Shown: positions 48,579-59,844 of the stretch, piece by piece | Layout: each line of letters starts with the position of its first letter | Numbering within the stretch: position 1 is the first letter of the stretch | Source of the DNA: Plasmopara viticola | Taxonomy: Eukaryota > Oomycota > Peronosporomycetes > Peronosporales > Peronosporaceae | DNA: 64,000 bases | Direction: 5' to 3' | NCBI GenBank assembly: GCA_001695595.3 | Contig: MBPM02000120.1 | Coordinates: 1-64,000 of the forward strand | Program-made: the position numbers and the translations under genes | Notes under the pieces: model-generated | What the model saw: only the letters and a program-made list of their open reading frames with translations | What the model was told of the DNA's origin: nothing | The model's database searches: none

Positions 48579-51500
48579 GGTCTGACGCATTGCCACAGTA
48601 CCAGCAGAGCGATCCTGTTCAATTTCGATGCCCAGAAAATACTTGAGATCACCTAAGTCAGTCATTTCGAAACGCTCGCTTAATGCTTGCTTAGTTGACT
48701 TGAGCATCCTGTCGTCACTGCTCGCGAGAACCAAATCATCAACGTAAAGAGCCACAAAAATCATGTGCTGGTCATCTCGCTTCACGTACACACAATGATC
48801 GGCTTCGCACTTCTTGAATCCCAGCATAATCATGAACTTGTCAATCGTCTGATTCCACATACGAGGGGACTGTTTTAATCCGTAAAGCGACCGCTTAAGC
48901 TGACAAACATGATCTGGCTGGCGTTCGTCCTCGTAACCTTGTGGCTGAATCATGTAAATGTCTTCATCGAGAGACCCGTTCAAGAAGGCTGTCTTGACAT
49001 CCATCTGGTGCACTTTAAGTCCGTACTTGGCTGTCAAACTGAGGAGAATCCGAATTGAAGTAAACTTGGCCACCGGTGCAAATGTTTCATCATAGTCGAT
49101 ACCGTGCTTTTGCGAAAATCCTTTGGCGACAAGTCGAGCCTTAAATCGCTCGATCCCTCCTGCTTGATTCTCCTTGACTCGAAACACCCATCGACAGCCA
49201 ATAGCTTTTCGTCCTTGAGGCAACGGTACCAACGACCACGTCTTGTTTTTGCGGAGGGAGTCGATTTCCGAGTTGCATGCCTCTTTCCACTTGGCCGCGT
49301 TGCTAGATTCCATTGCCGACTTGTACGTAGTTGGCACTTCTCCCACTGAATCTACAACAAAGGCCGCTTCAAAATCGCCATCCCCGTGAGCCACAGCTGA
49401 CATCTCGTCCAGTGACATCTGTGGTCGGCTTCGGCGCTTGGGCCTTGGGGAGTCTGCAACCTTCTCTAGCGATCGCGACCGCTAAATACGCTTGCTTCCT
49501 GGTTCGACCTCCACATCCGGAGCCGAAACTTCTTCTTGCTCGCAGTCAGTCCCATTAGATCCTGCCGAACAATCGCTTGCATCATCTTGAATAATCACTT
49601 CATTGCTGTCATAACTTCATCTCCCACTGTCGAAGACATCCTCCAAGAACTGTGCGTCGCGGCTCACAAGTACTCGACCACTCACAATTTCTTCAAAGCG
49701 GTACGCTTTTTCGTGATCCAAGTAACCAAGAAATCGGCACCGCACCGATCGAGCATCAAACTTGGTCCGTTTTTTCTTCGGCACATGAACGTACGCGTGG
49801 CAACCAAAAACCTTAAGGTTTGCCAGAAGCGGTTTCTTGCCGGTCCAAATTTGATGAGGTGACATGTCGGACTTGACGGCGCGCGTTGGGCACCGATTCC
49901 GTAGGAAAGTGGCAGTCATGACGGCTTCACCCCAGTAAGACTTCGGCAAGTTGGCGTGCTCTAGCATACAGTGAGCACATTCCACAAGCGTCCGATTCAT
50001 TCGCTCTGCAACGCCATTTAGCTGGGGTGTGTACGGCGGTGTCAATTTCTGTACAATACCACGCTCTGCACAAAACTTCGTCATGGCGCCGTTCACGTAT
50101 TCTCCGCCATTATCGCAACGAAGTGTCTTGACGCGGCGGCAAGTTTGGTTTTCCGCTAGCGCAACACATTCTGCAAACTTGTCGGATACTTCAGACTTGT
50201 TTCTGAGCAAAAAGACAACGCAAAAATGCGACTTTTCGTCAACAAATGTAACGAAATAGCGCTTGCCTCCAAACGTTGGTGATTGCATGGGACCGCACAC
50301 GTCGCTGTTAATAGTCTCCAACACGTGTTTGGCACGACTTGGGAGGATTTCATAAAGCTCACCCGCGTCTGTTTGCCCAGCGCACAGCCCTCGCATGTTT
50401 ACCACTGAGTAGCTGTCTTGAGGTTGATACCAATTCCATACTTTTTCTTGACAATGGCATCTAGACCGCCGTAACCAATGTGGCCAAGTCGAAGGTGCCA
50501 GAGGTACGACGTGGTGTCCCCATGGCATCCCGACGAACTTGCCACATTGGCCGATATTGACAGGCGTCATGCAGAGCCTGAACAAACCCTTGCCTTCGCG
50601 AGCACCAAGCTTCCAACGGACACCTTTAGCTTCGGCAAAACATCCATCGCGCTCAAACGTGACCGGGCCAACATCCTTCGTAAAGCGTCCAACGGAAAAA
50701 AGATTGCGCGAAAGCTTTGGGATGTGCCACACTGTAGTAAGCACACCCTTCTTGAGTCCGCGCGGAGTAGCCATAGACATAACAATGTCACCCGTGCCCA
50801 CTGCCTGAACCACTCCATCATCTGCAAGATGCTCGTCCATCGGTGAGATTGTCTTGTAATTCTTCATGTACTCTCGCGAGTACGTCATGTGCTGCGTCGC
50901 ACCCGAGTCGACCAGCCACACAGAACTTGACTTGGTGGTACTCCCACCAACCGAAAACAAAAATTCGCCAGAGTAATCCTCACTCTGCGCGACATTAGCG
51001 CGTTGCGTCCTTTGACACTCTCCATTCTCTCGAATTCGAGCCGGACATTTTGCGATCCAGTGCCCTTGCTCGCCACAGTAGTGGCAGGTACTCGTGGGCT
51101 TCATTGAGACTTGTCGTCCCTTACGCCGTCCATTGTCCGCTGACACGAATGCTTGCACCTGACCGTGCACGGCTCCATCGACGCCGCCATCGTGTTCCTT
51201 GCGCTTCATATCCTCGTGAAGCAGCCGAGACGTCACAAGCTCCCAAGACAGCGAGTCGGCTCTTGACTCCAATGCTGTAATGAGAAATGTGAACGACTCA
51301 CTGAGACTTGCAAGAAGCGTGATCACCAAGTCGTCCTCGCTTACTGGAGCACCAACCGCGTCGAGTTGCTCCGCTAGAGTCTTCATCTTGTTGATATGCG
51401 CGAGCACATCCTCACCTTCTTCCATCTTGGCCGTGAAGAAACGACGACGAAGAAAGAGCTTATTGGCCAAACTCTTCTTCTCGAAATGCCCCTCGAGCCT

Positions 51501-51824
51501 TGACCATGCATCGTGCGCACCACTTGACGACCGGACCAGTGGCAGTTGCGAGTCTTCCATCGCAAGACGAATTATCGCTAGCGCTTTCCGAGACTTCCTC
51601 TTGTAAGTCGACTGATCCACCGCATTCGTGCAGTGCTCCAGCTTGATCTCACCACTTGCGACTTCCCACAGGTCCCTCTCCTCCAGCACCATCTGCATCT
51701 TGAACTTCCAGGTGTGAAAGTTGGTGCCGCCGAACTTGTTGATTCGACTTGGCATAGACGCGTCCATGGTGGCGAAGGCAGAGTCAGAGAAGGGGGAGGC
51801 AGAGTCGGCGGGGTTTGGGCTCAT
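48579..51824 (-). pseudogene. C3 gag-pol polyprotein, broken and truncated
   Basis: A frame of 735 codons (51824 to 49617) is continuous only because a one-base loss at about 50343 compensates the 4-5 base loss near 50550. The stretch between them, including the integrase zinc domain, is therefore mistranslated. A TAG/TAA region at 49480-49620 interrupts the linker, then RT with YVDD is open (49418-48579). Early Gag differs from C1 and C2 at several positions (for example GGTNFHTW for DGSNFHTW). Confidence 0.87.
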
Positions 51825-51828
51825 AACC

Positions 51829-52150
51829 TGTTAAAAAGGTCGAAGTGAGCACTAGTTGGCAAAATGCAAAGTAAATATATGTAATGGTCCTTAGTTCGCA
51901 ACTACATGCTACCTCTAACCCAATGATTCATCTAAGCCAATCAGAATGACTCACCATCCGGGCGCAATCATCTTCCCATCCGGGCGCAATCATCTTCCCA
52001 TCACGAAACCGATCTTTTGCCCATCTTGAACCCGCTCCCTCAGTCAGTCATCAACTGATTGCAGATACCGATACTTACCGATTGACACCAAACAGTCCAG
52101 ACGCTTCCTTGACAACACCAGTATCTTGTCGAGGCGCATTCTTGTCAACA
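51829..52150 (-). repeat. C3 5' LTR (322 bp)
   Basis: C-type LTR, TGTTGACAAGAATGCGCC to CTTTTTAACA. Near its outer end GATTGACACCAAACAG replaces the CCGGTATGAAGTCGCTGG-type stretch of C1, so it has drifted or been rearranged there and lacks the second TACCGGTA octamer. Confidence 0.88.
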
Positions 52151-55100
52151 TTATCACAGCCTTACAGTCATTCTACTAAAACGCTCGAGAATATCATCCA
52201 CGTAACGTCGCTGGCACAGAGTCAAACTGCCGTCAGCGTTGTCCACCAGCTCGATGCCCAGAACAAACGCACACTTGCCGCTGTCCGTCATTTTAAAGCG
52301 CGTCTTTGGGTCCCTTTTGATCTGCGCAATAAGTTCACTTGAGCTGCTGGTAATCAGCACATCATCGACGTACACCAGCAAAAATACACACTTGCCGTCT
52401 GTAACTCTGATGTAGAGGCATGGGTCGAATTGGGATACTTGGAAACCGATCGAACATATAAACTCGTCGAACGTCTCGTTCCATACGCGCGAAGCTTGTT
52501 TCAGGCCGTAAATCGCCTTCATCAACCTCAAACAATTGTGGTCACCGTCGAGCTCCATTCCTTCGGGCACCACACAATACACGACTTCTTTCATCACGCC
52601 GTACAGGAACGCTGTCACCACATCAAGTTGATCTAGAGGCCACCCAAAGAACTTGGTCAAGCTGATCACCATTCGCAATGTCACATACTTGATAACAGGC
52701 GAGAACGTTTCCGTGTAATCGATGCCGTATTTTTGCTTGAATCCTTTAGCCACGAGACGCGCCTTGTACTTCTCGATGGATCCGTCGGCCTTGCGCTTAA
52801 TCTTGAACACCCACTTGGTTTCAATGGCTTGCTGTCCGGTGGGCAGTTTAGCTGGTCGAAACACACCACGAAGGTGCAACGAGTCCAGTTCTGCATGGAT
52901 CGCCTTGCGCCAGTGAACTTGGTCAGGCCCGCTAACAGCATCTTGAAATGTCATTGGTTCTGACAGATCGCCGGCTTCGACCGCGTTTGCACTTGCTCGC
53001 CAAAAGACAGGAGGGGTGGAGTCATCACCCGATGTGGATTTCTCTTCTTCATCCGCGGGAAAACGTGATGTCCGCTCGACTGATCTACGCTTGGCTCGAC
53101 GTTCGTTTGATCTTTCAGGAGCACTTCCTTCTTCAAGTCCAGCTCCGTGATGTTCATGATTGGTGCTTGTCGAGTTGCGATCAGTATTCGTCACACCTGT
53201 ACGCTCCTTGCGCTTTCCCGTTAACTTGAAGGTCATTGGGTGAGCTGCATCCAGATCATTAATGCTTAGCGAGTCGAGGTCGAAATCGTCGTCGTCATCT
53301 TCATGGGTACCATTACTCTTATCCAAGATGCCGAAACTTGATTCGTCGAAGGTGACATCACGAGTGATCACCACTTGTCCAGCCTCAATATCAAACACCC
53401 TATAAGCCTTGGACACCTCTTCGTAACCCACGAAGATCCCTGCACGAGCCTTGGGGTCCCATTTAAGCCGCTTTTCTTTTGGAGTGAGAACGTAAGTCCG
53501 ACACCCAAAAACACGCATATGTTTCACGCTTGGCTTGAACTTGTGCACAATCTCAAAAGGAGTCTTGTCGTTGATCTTGGGCGACGGAAGGCGATTCTTG
53601 ATGTAGATGGCCACCATAGCAGCTTCACCCCAAAAACACTTGTCCAACTTGGCATGGTGCAATATGCTGCGGCCGATTGTGACAATAGTCCGGATGGCGC
53701 GCTCTGCTGTGCCGTTGGTCTGATGTGCATATGGCACCGTGGTTTGCTGCTCGATGCCTTCATCCTCGTAGAAAACTTGAAGCGAGCTAGTTGCAAACTC
53801 GCGGGCTCCGTCGTGTCGTACAAACTTGACCTTCTTGCCGAACTGTGTCTGCACCATTAAGATGTACTTTTTGACACAGTCTTCGCTCTCAGACTTGGCA
53901 CGCAGGCAGAAACCCTTCATGCACCCGCTAGCTTCATCCACGATCAGCAAGAGATACTTGCTCCCTCCGAGAGAATTAATTTCCATGGGCCCACAGATGT
54001 CGAAGTGGAGCAGCTCAAAGATGTCGTAGTTGCGCTTGTCCCGGTTGCTTGGAAATGGTTTTTGAACCATCTTTCCTTGCTGACACCCTCGGCATGCACT
54101 TGATCCACTTGTCATAATAGGCACGTTTGCATCCTTGATCATATTGGTGGTAACCATCTTGCGAAGCACGTCGACTGGAGCATGGCCCATCCGTGCGTGC
54201 AAGTCGGCTCCACTGTTTCCACGTGTAGTCGCATTTACCGAGCGCTGTGCCGTGCGAAGCCAATACAGTCCATCCACGAGATCTGCTGTGGCCACCACTT
54301 GTTGCGAGGATTTCCGCGCAATGTGCATGTGTGCGCCATCAAACACAACTCTAAACTTGCCACTCTTGTTGATCTGCGGCACAGCCAGCAAATTCTTGTT
54401 CATCATCGGTACGTATAGCGCGTTTTTGATCTCGATATCGCTTTCTTCACCGTCGGACAGAACCACTCGTTCAATGATGAACGCCTTTGATCTCGGCCTT
54501 GTTACCGTCAGCCACCGATAGCTCGCCTTTGTCTTGTTCATTCAGCACGACAAACTTGGCCTTATTGTTGCAGATATGGTGCGTAGCACCGCTGTCGATT
54601 GCCCACATCCCTGGCATATTCTTGCCTGTTGAAAGTACACATTCTAGCGATACAGCAAACGCGATACGGTCGTACTCGTAGTCGTCGTTGGGTCGATAGT
54701 AAATGTTGTTGGCTCCGCGTCCACGAGCTTGGCCGCCGCGTCGAGCACCTCGCTTGTCATCCTTTTGCTTGGTCCAGCATCGCTCCACGGAATGCCCCAA
54801 TTTCCCACAATACGTGCATTGGCGAGACTCACGCTCAGCACTAAACGCCTTAGCCGCATCTTCGGTCTTAATCACCGGTGTCTTTGCGCTCTGCCGCTTG
54901 ATATGCTCATTCGTTAGCACTTTTACAACGTCTTGCGTCCGCAATTCTGCGTTGCTGATCTCCAAGTTAAGAACAACGTTCTCGTAACTTTTAATGAGAC
55001 TTCGCAACAGACAGATCGCAACATCTTCATCCTCCATCTTGGCACCAATGCTGCTGAGCTTGGCGCTGATGTTGAGGACTTCGTTGCAATGGTGCATGAC

Positions 55101-55484
55101 GTTGTCGCCTTCCGCCATCTCCATACTAAAGAGTTGACGCTTCAAGTAGATACGTCCAGCCTTCTGTGATCCACCGTAGAGCGTCTTGATGCGCTGCCAC
55201 GCGACCCACGCTTCCTCGCAGTCATCAACCACGTGATGGTAGTCAGCCTCCATATGCAAGAGCATCAGTCCGAAAGCGACGTTGCTGGTCTTGACGTACT
55301 CGTCCGCAGCGCGAGCATCGGCGAAGGTCGGAGTTACCTCTCGGTTGACCACGTGCCATACCGACTTGGTCAGGAACACGCCACGCATGTAGCAGTTCCA
55401 CGTGGCAAAGTTGTCGCCGTTGAGTTTTTCGATTGCGATCTTGGCCGAGACATTGTGCGTAGAAGACATGGTCGTTGGGCTCAT
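52151..55484 (-). pseudogene. E gag-pol polyprotein, one main frameshift, truncated
   Basis: Gag-protease frame 55484-54471: [15 protein letters not shown], a [10 protein letters not shown] block, the CCHC knuckle [14 protein letters not shown] and protease DSGATHHI. About five bases are missing near 54478, after the protease, so integrase and RT continue in another frame (54541-52154). These carry the LHARMGHAP zinc domain, [28 protein letters not shown] and RT YVDD. A one-base loss near 52170 precedes the C3 junction. Domain sequences are clearly A-like but diverged throughout. Confidence 0.9.
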
Positions 55485-55488
55485 AACC

Positions 55489-55746
55489 TGTTGAATGAGC
55501 TGAAGGAGACGAAGGGAAGAAGCGAAGAGTCTGCGCGGAGGAGGACCGGAGCGAAGACACTTAAGCAGGAGAAAGAATATTTGGAAGTGATTGATTTATT
55601 GGGGCTTACACTTCTACTTCTCGTAACCACTCATTCTACATAACGTAATTACCTTAAACCGTAAAAGTAGAAACTATGTTGAACCGCGGTTCGGATTGAA
55701 CCGGGTTTGGGTTGTGTACATTACCTGAAACCCATAACCCTCAATA
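55489..55746 (-). repeat. E 5' LTR (258 bp)
   Basis: On the - strand it starts TATTGAGGGTTATGGG, like family A, and ends CATTCAACA. It keeps the GAACCGCGGTTC palindrome, the AATAAATCAATCACTTCC region and the Inr-like TCACTTCC. The region next to the primer site resembles D instead. Confidence 0.9.
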
Positions 55747-56674
55747 GCCCCCGAGTCAACTAGCCACTCACAGCTCGACTTGGTGGAATAGGCAGCTTCA
55801 CCAACCGAGAAAAGATAGTCGCCAGAGTCGTCATCGTTACTCTGCGCGACACTGCACGCAGCGATCGCTGTCGTTCCGCATTGTCACGAATTCGAGCCGG
55901 GCACTTGGCAATCCAATGCCCATGCTCTCCACAGTAGTGGCAAGTACTGCTTGCCTTCACTGACGTTTGTCGTCCCTTGCGTCGTCCATTGTACGCCATT
56001 GCTAATGCTTGACCTTGGCCGTGCGCGGCTCCATCGACGCCGCCACCTTGCTCTTTGCGCTTTAAGTCTTCGTGTAGCAGCCGAGACGTGACGAGTTCCC
56101 ACGATAAAGAGTCGGCTCTTGACTCGAGTGCCGTGATAAGAAACGCGTACGACTCGCTGAGACTTGCCAAAAGTGTGATCACAAGGTCGTCCTCGCTAAT
56201 CGGAGCGACCACAGCGTCGAGCTGCTATGCCAGCGTCTTCATCTTGTTAATGTGCGCGAGCACATCTTCCCCTTCATCCACCTTGGCCGTGAAGAAGCGA
56301 CGACGAAGAAAAAGCTTATTCGCAAGGCTCTTTTTCTCGAAATGTCCCTCAAGCCGCGACCATGCATCGTGTGCCCCACTCGCCGAACGAACCAACGGCA
56401 GCTGCGAGTCCTCCATCGCAAGACAGATGATCGCGAGCGCCTTCCTCGACTTGCGCTTGAACGTGTTCTGGTCCAGCGCAGTAGTCAGGTGTTCCAGCTT
56501 GATCTCCCCGCTCACCACTTCCCACAAGTCACGCTCCTCCAGCACCATCTGCATTTTAAACTTCCAAGTGTGGAAGTTCGTTCCATCGAACTTGTTGATG
56601 CGGTTGGTGGTGGAGGCGTCCATGGCAAGGGCGAAGTCGGTGTCGGAGTCAGGGAAGACGGAGCTTGGGCTCAT
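55747..56674 (-). pseudogene. F2 Gag, broken
   Basis: It starts MSPSSVFPDSDTDFAL like F1. A TAG at about 56225 replaces a Glu in the TLAEQLDAV motif. A one-base loss near 55855 shifts the frame after the CCHC knuckle CHYCGEHGHWIAKC. It ends in the protease active-site motif. Confidence 0.87.
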
Positions 56675-56678
56675 AACC

Positions 56679-56970
56679 TGTAGAAGCTCGAGTGTGCACT
56701 AGTTGGTAAAATGCAAAGTGGATATATTTAAAAGGTCCTTAGTTCGCAACTACATGCTATTTCTTAGCCAATGATTTATATAAGCCAATCAGAGAGACTT
56801 ACAATCGTGGCGCAATCATCTTCCCATTCCGAAACCGATCTTTTGCCCATCTTGAACCCGCTCCCTCAGTCAGTCATCAACTGATTGCAGATACCGGTAC
56901 TTACCGATATGTAGTCGCTGTTCGAGGCGTTTGTCTGCCAACATCTTCGACAAGAGTCGTATCCTCAACA
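56679..56970 (-). repeat. F2 5' LTR (292 bp)
   Basis: TGTTGAGGATACG to AGCTTCTACA on the - strand. It is shorter than F1 by one CATC-GGGCGCAATCATC-type unit. An FPR match CATTTTACC lies near 56710. Confidence 0.89.
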
Positions 56971-57735
56971 AAAGTTACGATGAAGAATGTGCCTTATCGA
57001 AGTTGTGTTGGTGGCATAATGTATCTTATGGTTGCGACGCGACCGGACCTTGCTGCGGCTGTGGGAGTTCTAAGCCAGTTTGCTGCTGATCCGTGTCCGA
57101 CGCATTGGCAAGCACTCAAGCGGGCTCTGCGATACTTAAAGGCGACGGAAACGCATGGACTCCAGTATTCAAGTTGCGGTCCGGCTAAGCTACTTGGGTA
57201 TTCGGATGCAGACTGGGCTGGAGACATTGAATCTCGCCGAAGTACAAGCGGCTATGCGTTTACACTCAATAATGGATGCATCAGCTGGCGAAGTAAGAAG
57301 CAACGAAGTGTGGCGCTTTCCTCAACAGAGGCGGCGTACAAGGCTTTATCAGAAGCCACTCAAGAAGCGGTTTGGCTGAAGGTATTTCTGTGCGAGCTTG
57401 GTGAGAAGACTTCCAATGAGTCTGTCAAGATATTTGAGGACAATTAAGGCTCTATTGCGTTGGCCAAGAATCCAGAATTTCACAAGCGCACAAAACATAT
57501 CGACATTCGCTACCACTTTGTGCGAGAAAAGGTTGAGGACGGCCAAGTCAACCTTGAGTACATCCCTACGCAAGACATGCTGGCCGACATAATGACGAAG
57601 CCAATTCCATTCGCGCAGTTCGATGTTCTGCGTTCTAAACTTGGGATACAAGGCGTCGCCGTTGCCGAGTCGAGTGGGAGTGTTGTAGAAGATGTTGGTG
57701 ATGATACGCCTCGACCAGCGACTACATATCGGTAA
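56971..57735 (+). pseudogene. B4 end of RT and RNase H with nonsense codon
   Basis: It carries the [16 protein letters not shown] block, SDADWAGD, and then STEAAYKAL where B1 has STEAEYMAL. A TAA at 57445-57447 lies in the FEDNQGS motif. Both defects are shared with B2. The frame then continues through KHIDIRYHF and ends inside the LTR (TPRPATTYR). Unlike B2 it keeps the segment between RT and RNase H. Confidence 0.9.
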
Positions 57736-57983
57736 GTATCGGTATCTGCAATCAGTTGATGACTGACTGAGGGAGCGGGTTCAAGATGGGCAAAAGATCG
57801 GTTTAGGGATGGGAAGATGATTGCGCCCGGATGGGAAGATGATTGCGCCCGGAGGGTGAGTCGTTCTGATTGGCTTAGATAAATCATTGGCTTAGAGGTA
57901 GCATGTAGTTGTGAACTAAGGATCTTTTTAAATATATTTACTTTGCATTTTGCCAACTAGTGCTCACTTCGACCTTTTCAACA
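57681..57983 (+). repeat. B4 3' LTR (303 bp) with a 22-bp tandem duplication
   Basis: B-type LTR lengthened by an exact tandem repeat of a 22-bp unit (57809-57830 and 57831-57852, ATGGGAAGATGATTGCGCCC plus GG). It has more substitutions relative to B1 than the other B LTRs, consistent with an older copy. Confidence 0.9.
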
Positions 57984-59537
57984 AAGTCGATCTCTGCATC
58001 TGCCCACACACATCGCTGTGAATTACCTCAAGCAGTTGCTTTGATCGGCTTCGTGACAGACTCAAGAAACTCACTCTCGTTTGCTTACCGAGTGAGCACC
58101 CGTCACACTTCTCCCACTGTTTGACTGAACCCATGTCAAGTCCGTAGCCGATCTTTTTCTTCATCATAGTGTCGAGACCACCATAGCTTATATGACCAAA
58201 TCGAAGGTGCCAGAGGTATGAATTGGTGTCCCCATGGCATCCCGACGAAGTTATCACATTAGCCTCATCCGGAAGAAGTGGCGTCATACAGAGCTTGAAC
58301 AGACTTTTGCCTTCGCGAGCACCAAGCTTCCACTTGAGGCCCTTTGTCATAGCAAAACAACCTTCACGTTCAAACGTCACGGCGCCAACATCCTTCGTAA
58401 ATCGGCCGACTAGAAATAAATTTCGAGAAAGCTTTGGGATATACTACACACCAGTAAGCAGTCCCTTCTTTATACCATGTGGAGTGTACATTGACATCAC
58501 GATGTCGCCGGACCCAATCGCTTGCACCACTCCATCGTCTGCAAGGTGCACATCCCTCAGCGTAATTGTCTTAAAATTTCGCATGAATTTCTTGGAACTT
58601 GTCATGTGCTGCGTCGCTCCAGAGTCAATCAGCCACACTTCACCCGATTTGGGAATGCTGTCTCCAGCCGAAAAGAGAAAATCGCCATTGTCATCATCGA
58701 CTTGCGCGATATTCGCTCGTTGCGAATTCTGTCGCTCACCATTCTCGCGAATTCGAACAGGACACTTGGCAATCCAATGTCTTTGTTCCCCACAGTAGTG
58801 GCACGCGCTGACCTTTTGCACTGGTCGCCCACCCATACGCTTGCTGTAGTCATTCGCCAAAAACGCTTGTCCTTGACCATGCGCAGCTCCATCGGCCCCA
58901 ATACCTTGTTCCTTTCGTTTCATGTCTTCATGCAATAGTCGAGATGTCACGAGCTCCCACGACAGCGAGTCCGATCTCGACTCCAAAGCTGTTATAAGAA
59001 ATGAAAATGACTCACTCAAACTCCCAAGAAGCGTGATCACCAAGTCATCCTCTGTTACCGGAGCGCCCACTGCGTCGAGCTGTTCCGCCAGAGTCTTCAT
59101 CTTGTTGATATGCGCGAGCACATCATCACCTTCGTCCATCTTGGCCGTGAAGAAACGACGACGAAGAAAGAGCTTGTTCGCTAAGCTCTTCTTCTCGAAG
59201 TGGCCTTCGAGCCGTGACCATGCATCATGCGCTCCAGTTGCCGAGCGCACAAGAGGCAGCTGCGAATCTTCCATCGCGAGACAGATGATCGCAAGCGCCT
59301 TTCTTGACTTGCGCTTAAACGTCAGCTGGTCCAAGGCCGTTGTCAAGTCCTCCATCTTGACTTCCTACTCGCTACCTCCCATAGGTCCCGCTCCTCAAGC
59401 ACCATCTGCATCTTGAACTTCCATGTGTGGAAGTTTGTTCCATCGAATTTGTTGATGCGTGAGTTGGTGGCGGTGGCGATGTCCATAGCGAAAGCGTAGT
59501 CGGTGTCGGGGGCAGAGTTGGCGGAGCTTGGGCTCAT
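57984..59537 (-). pseudogene. G gag-pol polyprotein, broken and truncated
   Basis: It starts MSPSSANSAPDTDYAF and contains INKFDGTNFHTWKF. A shift near 59360 falls in the ASGEIK region. Then 303 open codons hold the rest of Gag, the knuckle CHYCGEQRHWIAKC (Arg for Gly) and protease [12 protein letters not shown] at about 58447 replaces the Trp of the [10 protein letters not shown] motif. Next come GREGKSLF-type linker, the integrase zinc domain (HLRFGHISYGG) and SDVCGQM, where B4 cuts in. Confidence 0.87.
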
Positions 59538-59541
59538 AACC

Positions 59542-59844
59542 TGTTGTGAGAAGCACTTGTGCTGTAGATGGCAAAAATGCAAAGTGAATATATTTAAAAA
59601 GGTCCTTAGTTCGCAACTACATGCTACCTCTAAGCCAATGATTTATCTAAGCCGAACAGAGAGACTTACAATCGTGGCGCAATCATCTTCCCATCCGGGC
59701 GCAGTCATCTTCCCATCCTGAAACCGATCTTTTGCCCATCTTGAACCCGCTCATTCAGTCAGTCATCAATTGATTGCAGATACCCGTACTTACCGATATA
59801 TAGCCGCTGGTCGAGGCAATTTCGCGCCAGCATCTTCGACAACA
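59542..59844 (-). repeat. G 5' LTR (303 bp)
   Basis: TGTTGTCGAAGATGCTGGCG to TCTCACAACA on the - strand. It has the Inr TTCACTTT and an FPR with one extra T (CATTTTTGCC) near 59575. It has the same modular layout as B, C and F LTRs. Confidence 0.88.

Larger units (their letters stand above)
48579..52150 (-). mobile_element. Copia element C3, 5' part, right copy of the tandem duplication
   Basis: It has a true C-type 5' LTR (51829-52150), the primer-binding site and gag-pol down to AMRQT, where it meets the hybrid LTR. It inserted into E: the right flank TTATC (52151-52155) is the predicted target duplication. Confidence 0.87.
52151..55746 (-). mobile_element. Copia element E, 5' part, cut by C3
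   Basis: A group I element related to A: 258-bp LTR, primer-binding site, Gag, protease, integrase, and RT to just past YVDD. C3 inserted at the position homologous, within two bases, to where B1 entered A unit 6. The right flank GCCCC (55747-55751) is the predicted target duplication in F2. Confidence 0.9.
55747..56970 (-). mobile_element. Copia element F2, 5' part, cut by E
   Basis: It consists of a 292-bp LTR, the primer-binding site, and Gag to the protease VDSGA site where E entered. The right flank AAAGT (56971-56975) is the predicted target duplication in B4. Confidence 0.88.
56971..57983 (+). mobile_element. Copia element B4, 3' part, cut by F2
   Basis: It has the end of RT, RNase H and a 303-bp 3' LTR in + orientation. 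Its 5' portion should lie left of the window. The right flank AAGTC (57984-57988) is the predicted target duplication in G. Confidence 0.9.
57984..59844 (-). mobile_element. Copia element G, 5' part, cut by B4
   Basis: It has a 303-bp LTR, the primer-binding site, Gag, protease and early integrase. The right flank GATCA (59845-59849) is the predicted target duplication in D2. Confidence 0.88.

Noticed and set aside
57732..57741. 5' splice site GGTAAGTAT at the end of the B4 coding region (also CCGGTAAGTACC in C LTRs)
   Set aside because: It is part of the palindromic U3 motif. B1 and B2 have CAGTAAGT without the needed G, and no matching acceptor or downstream exon was seen.
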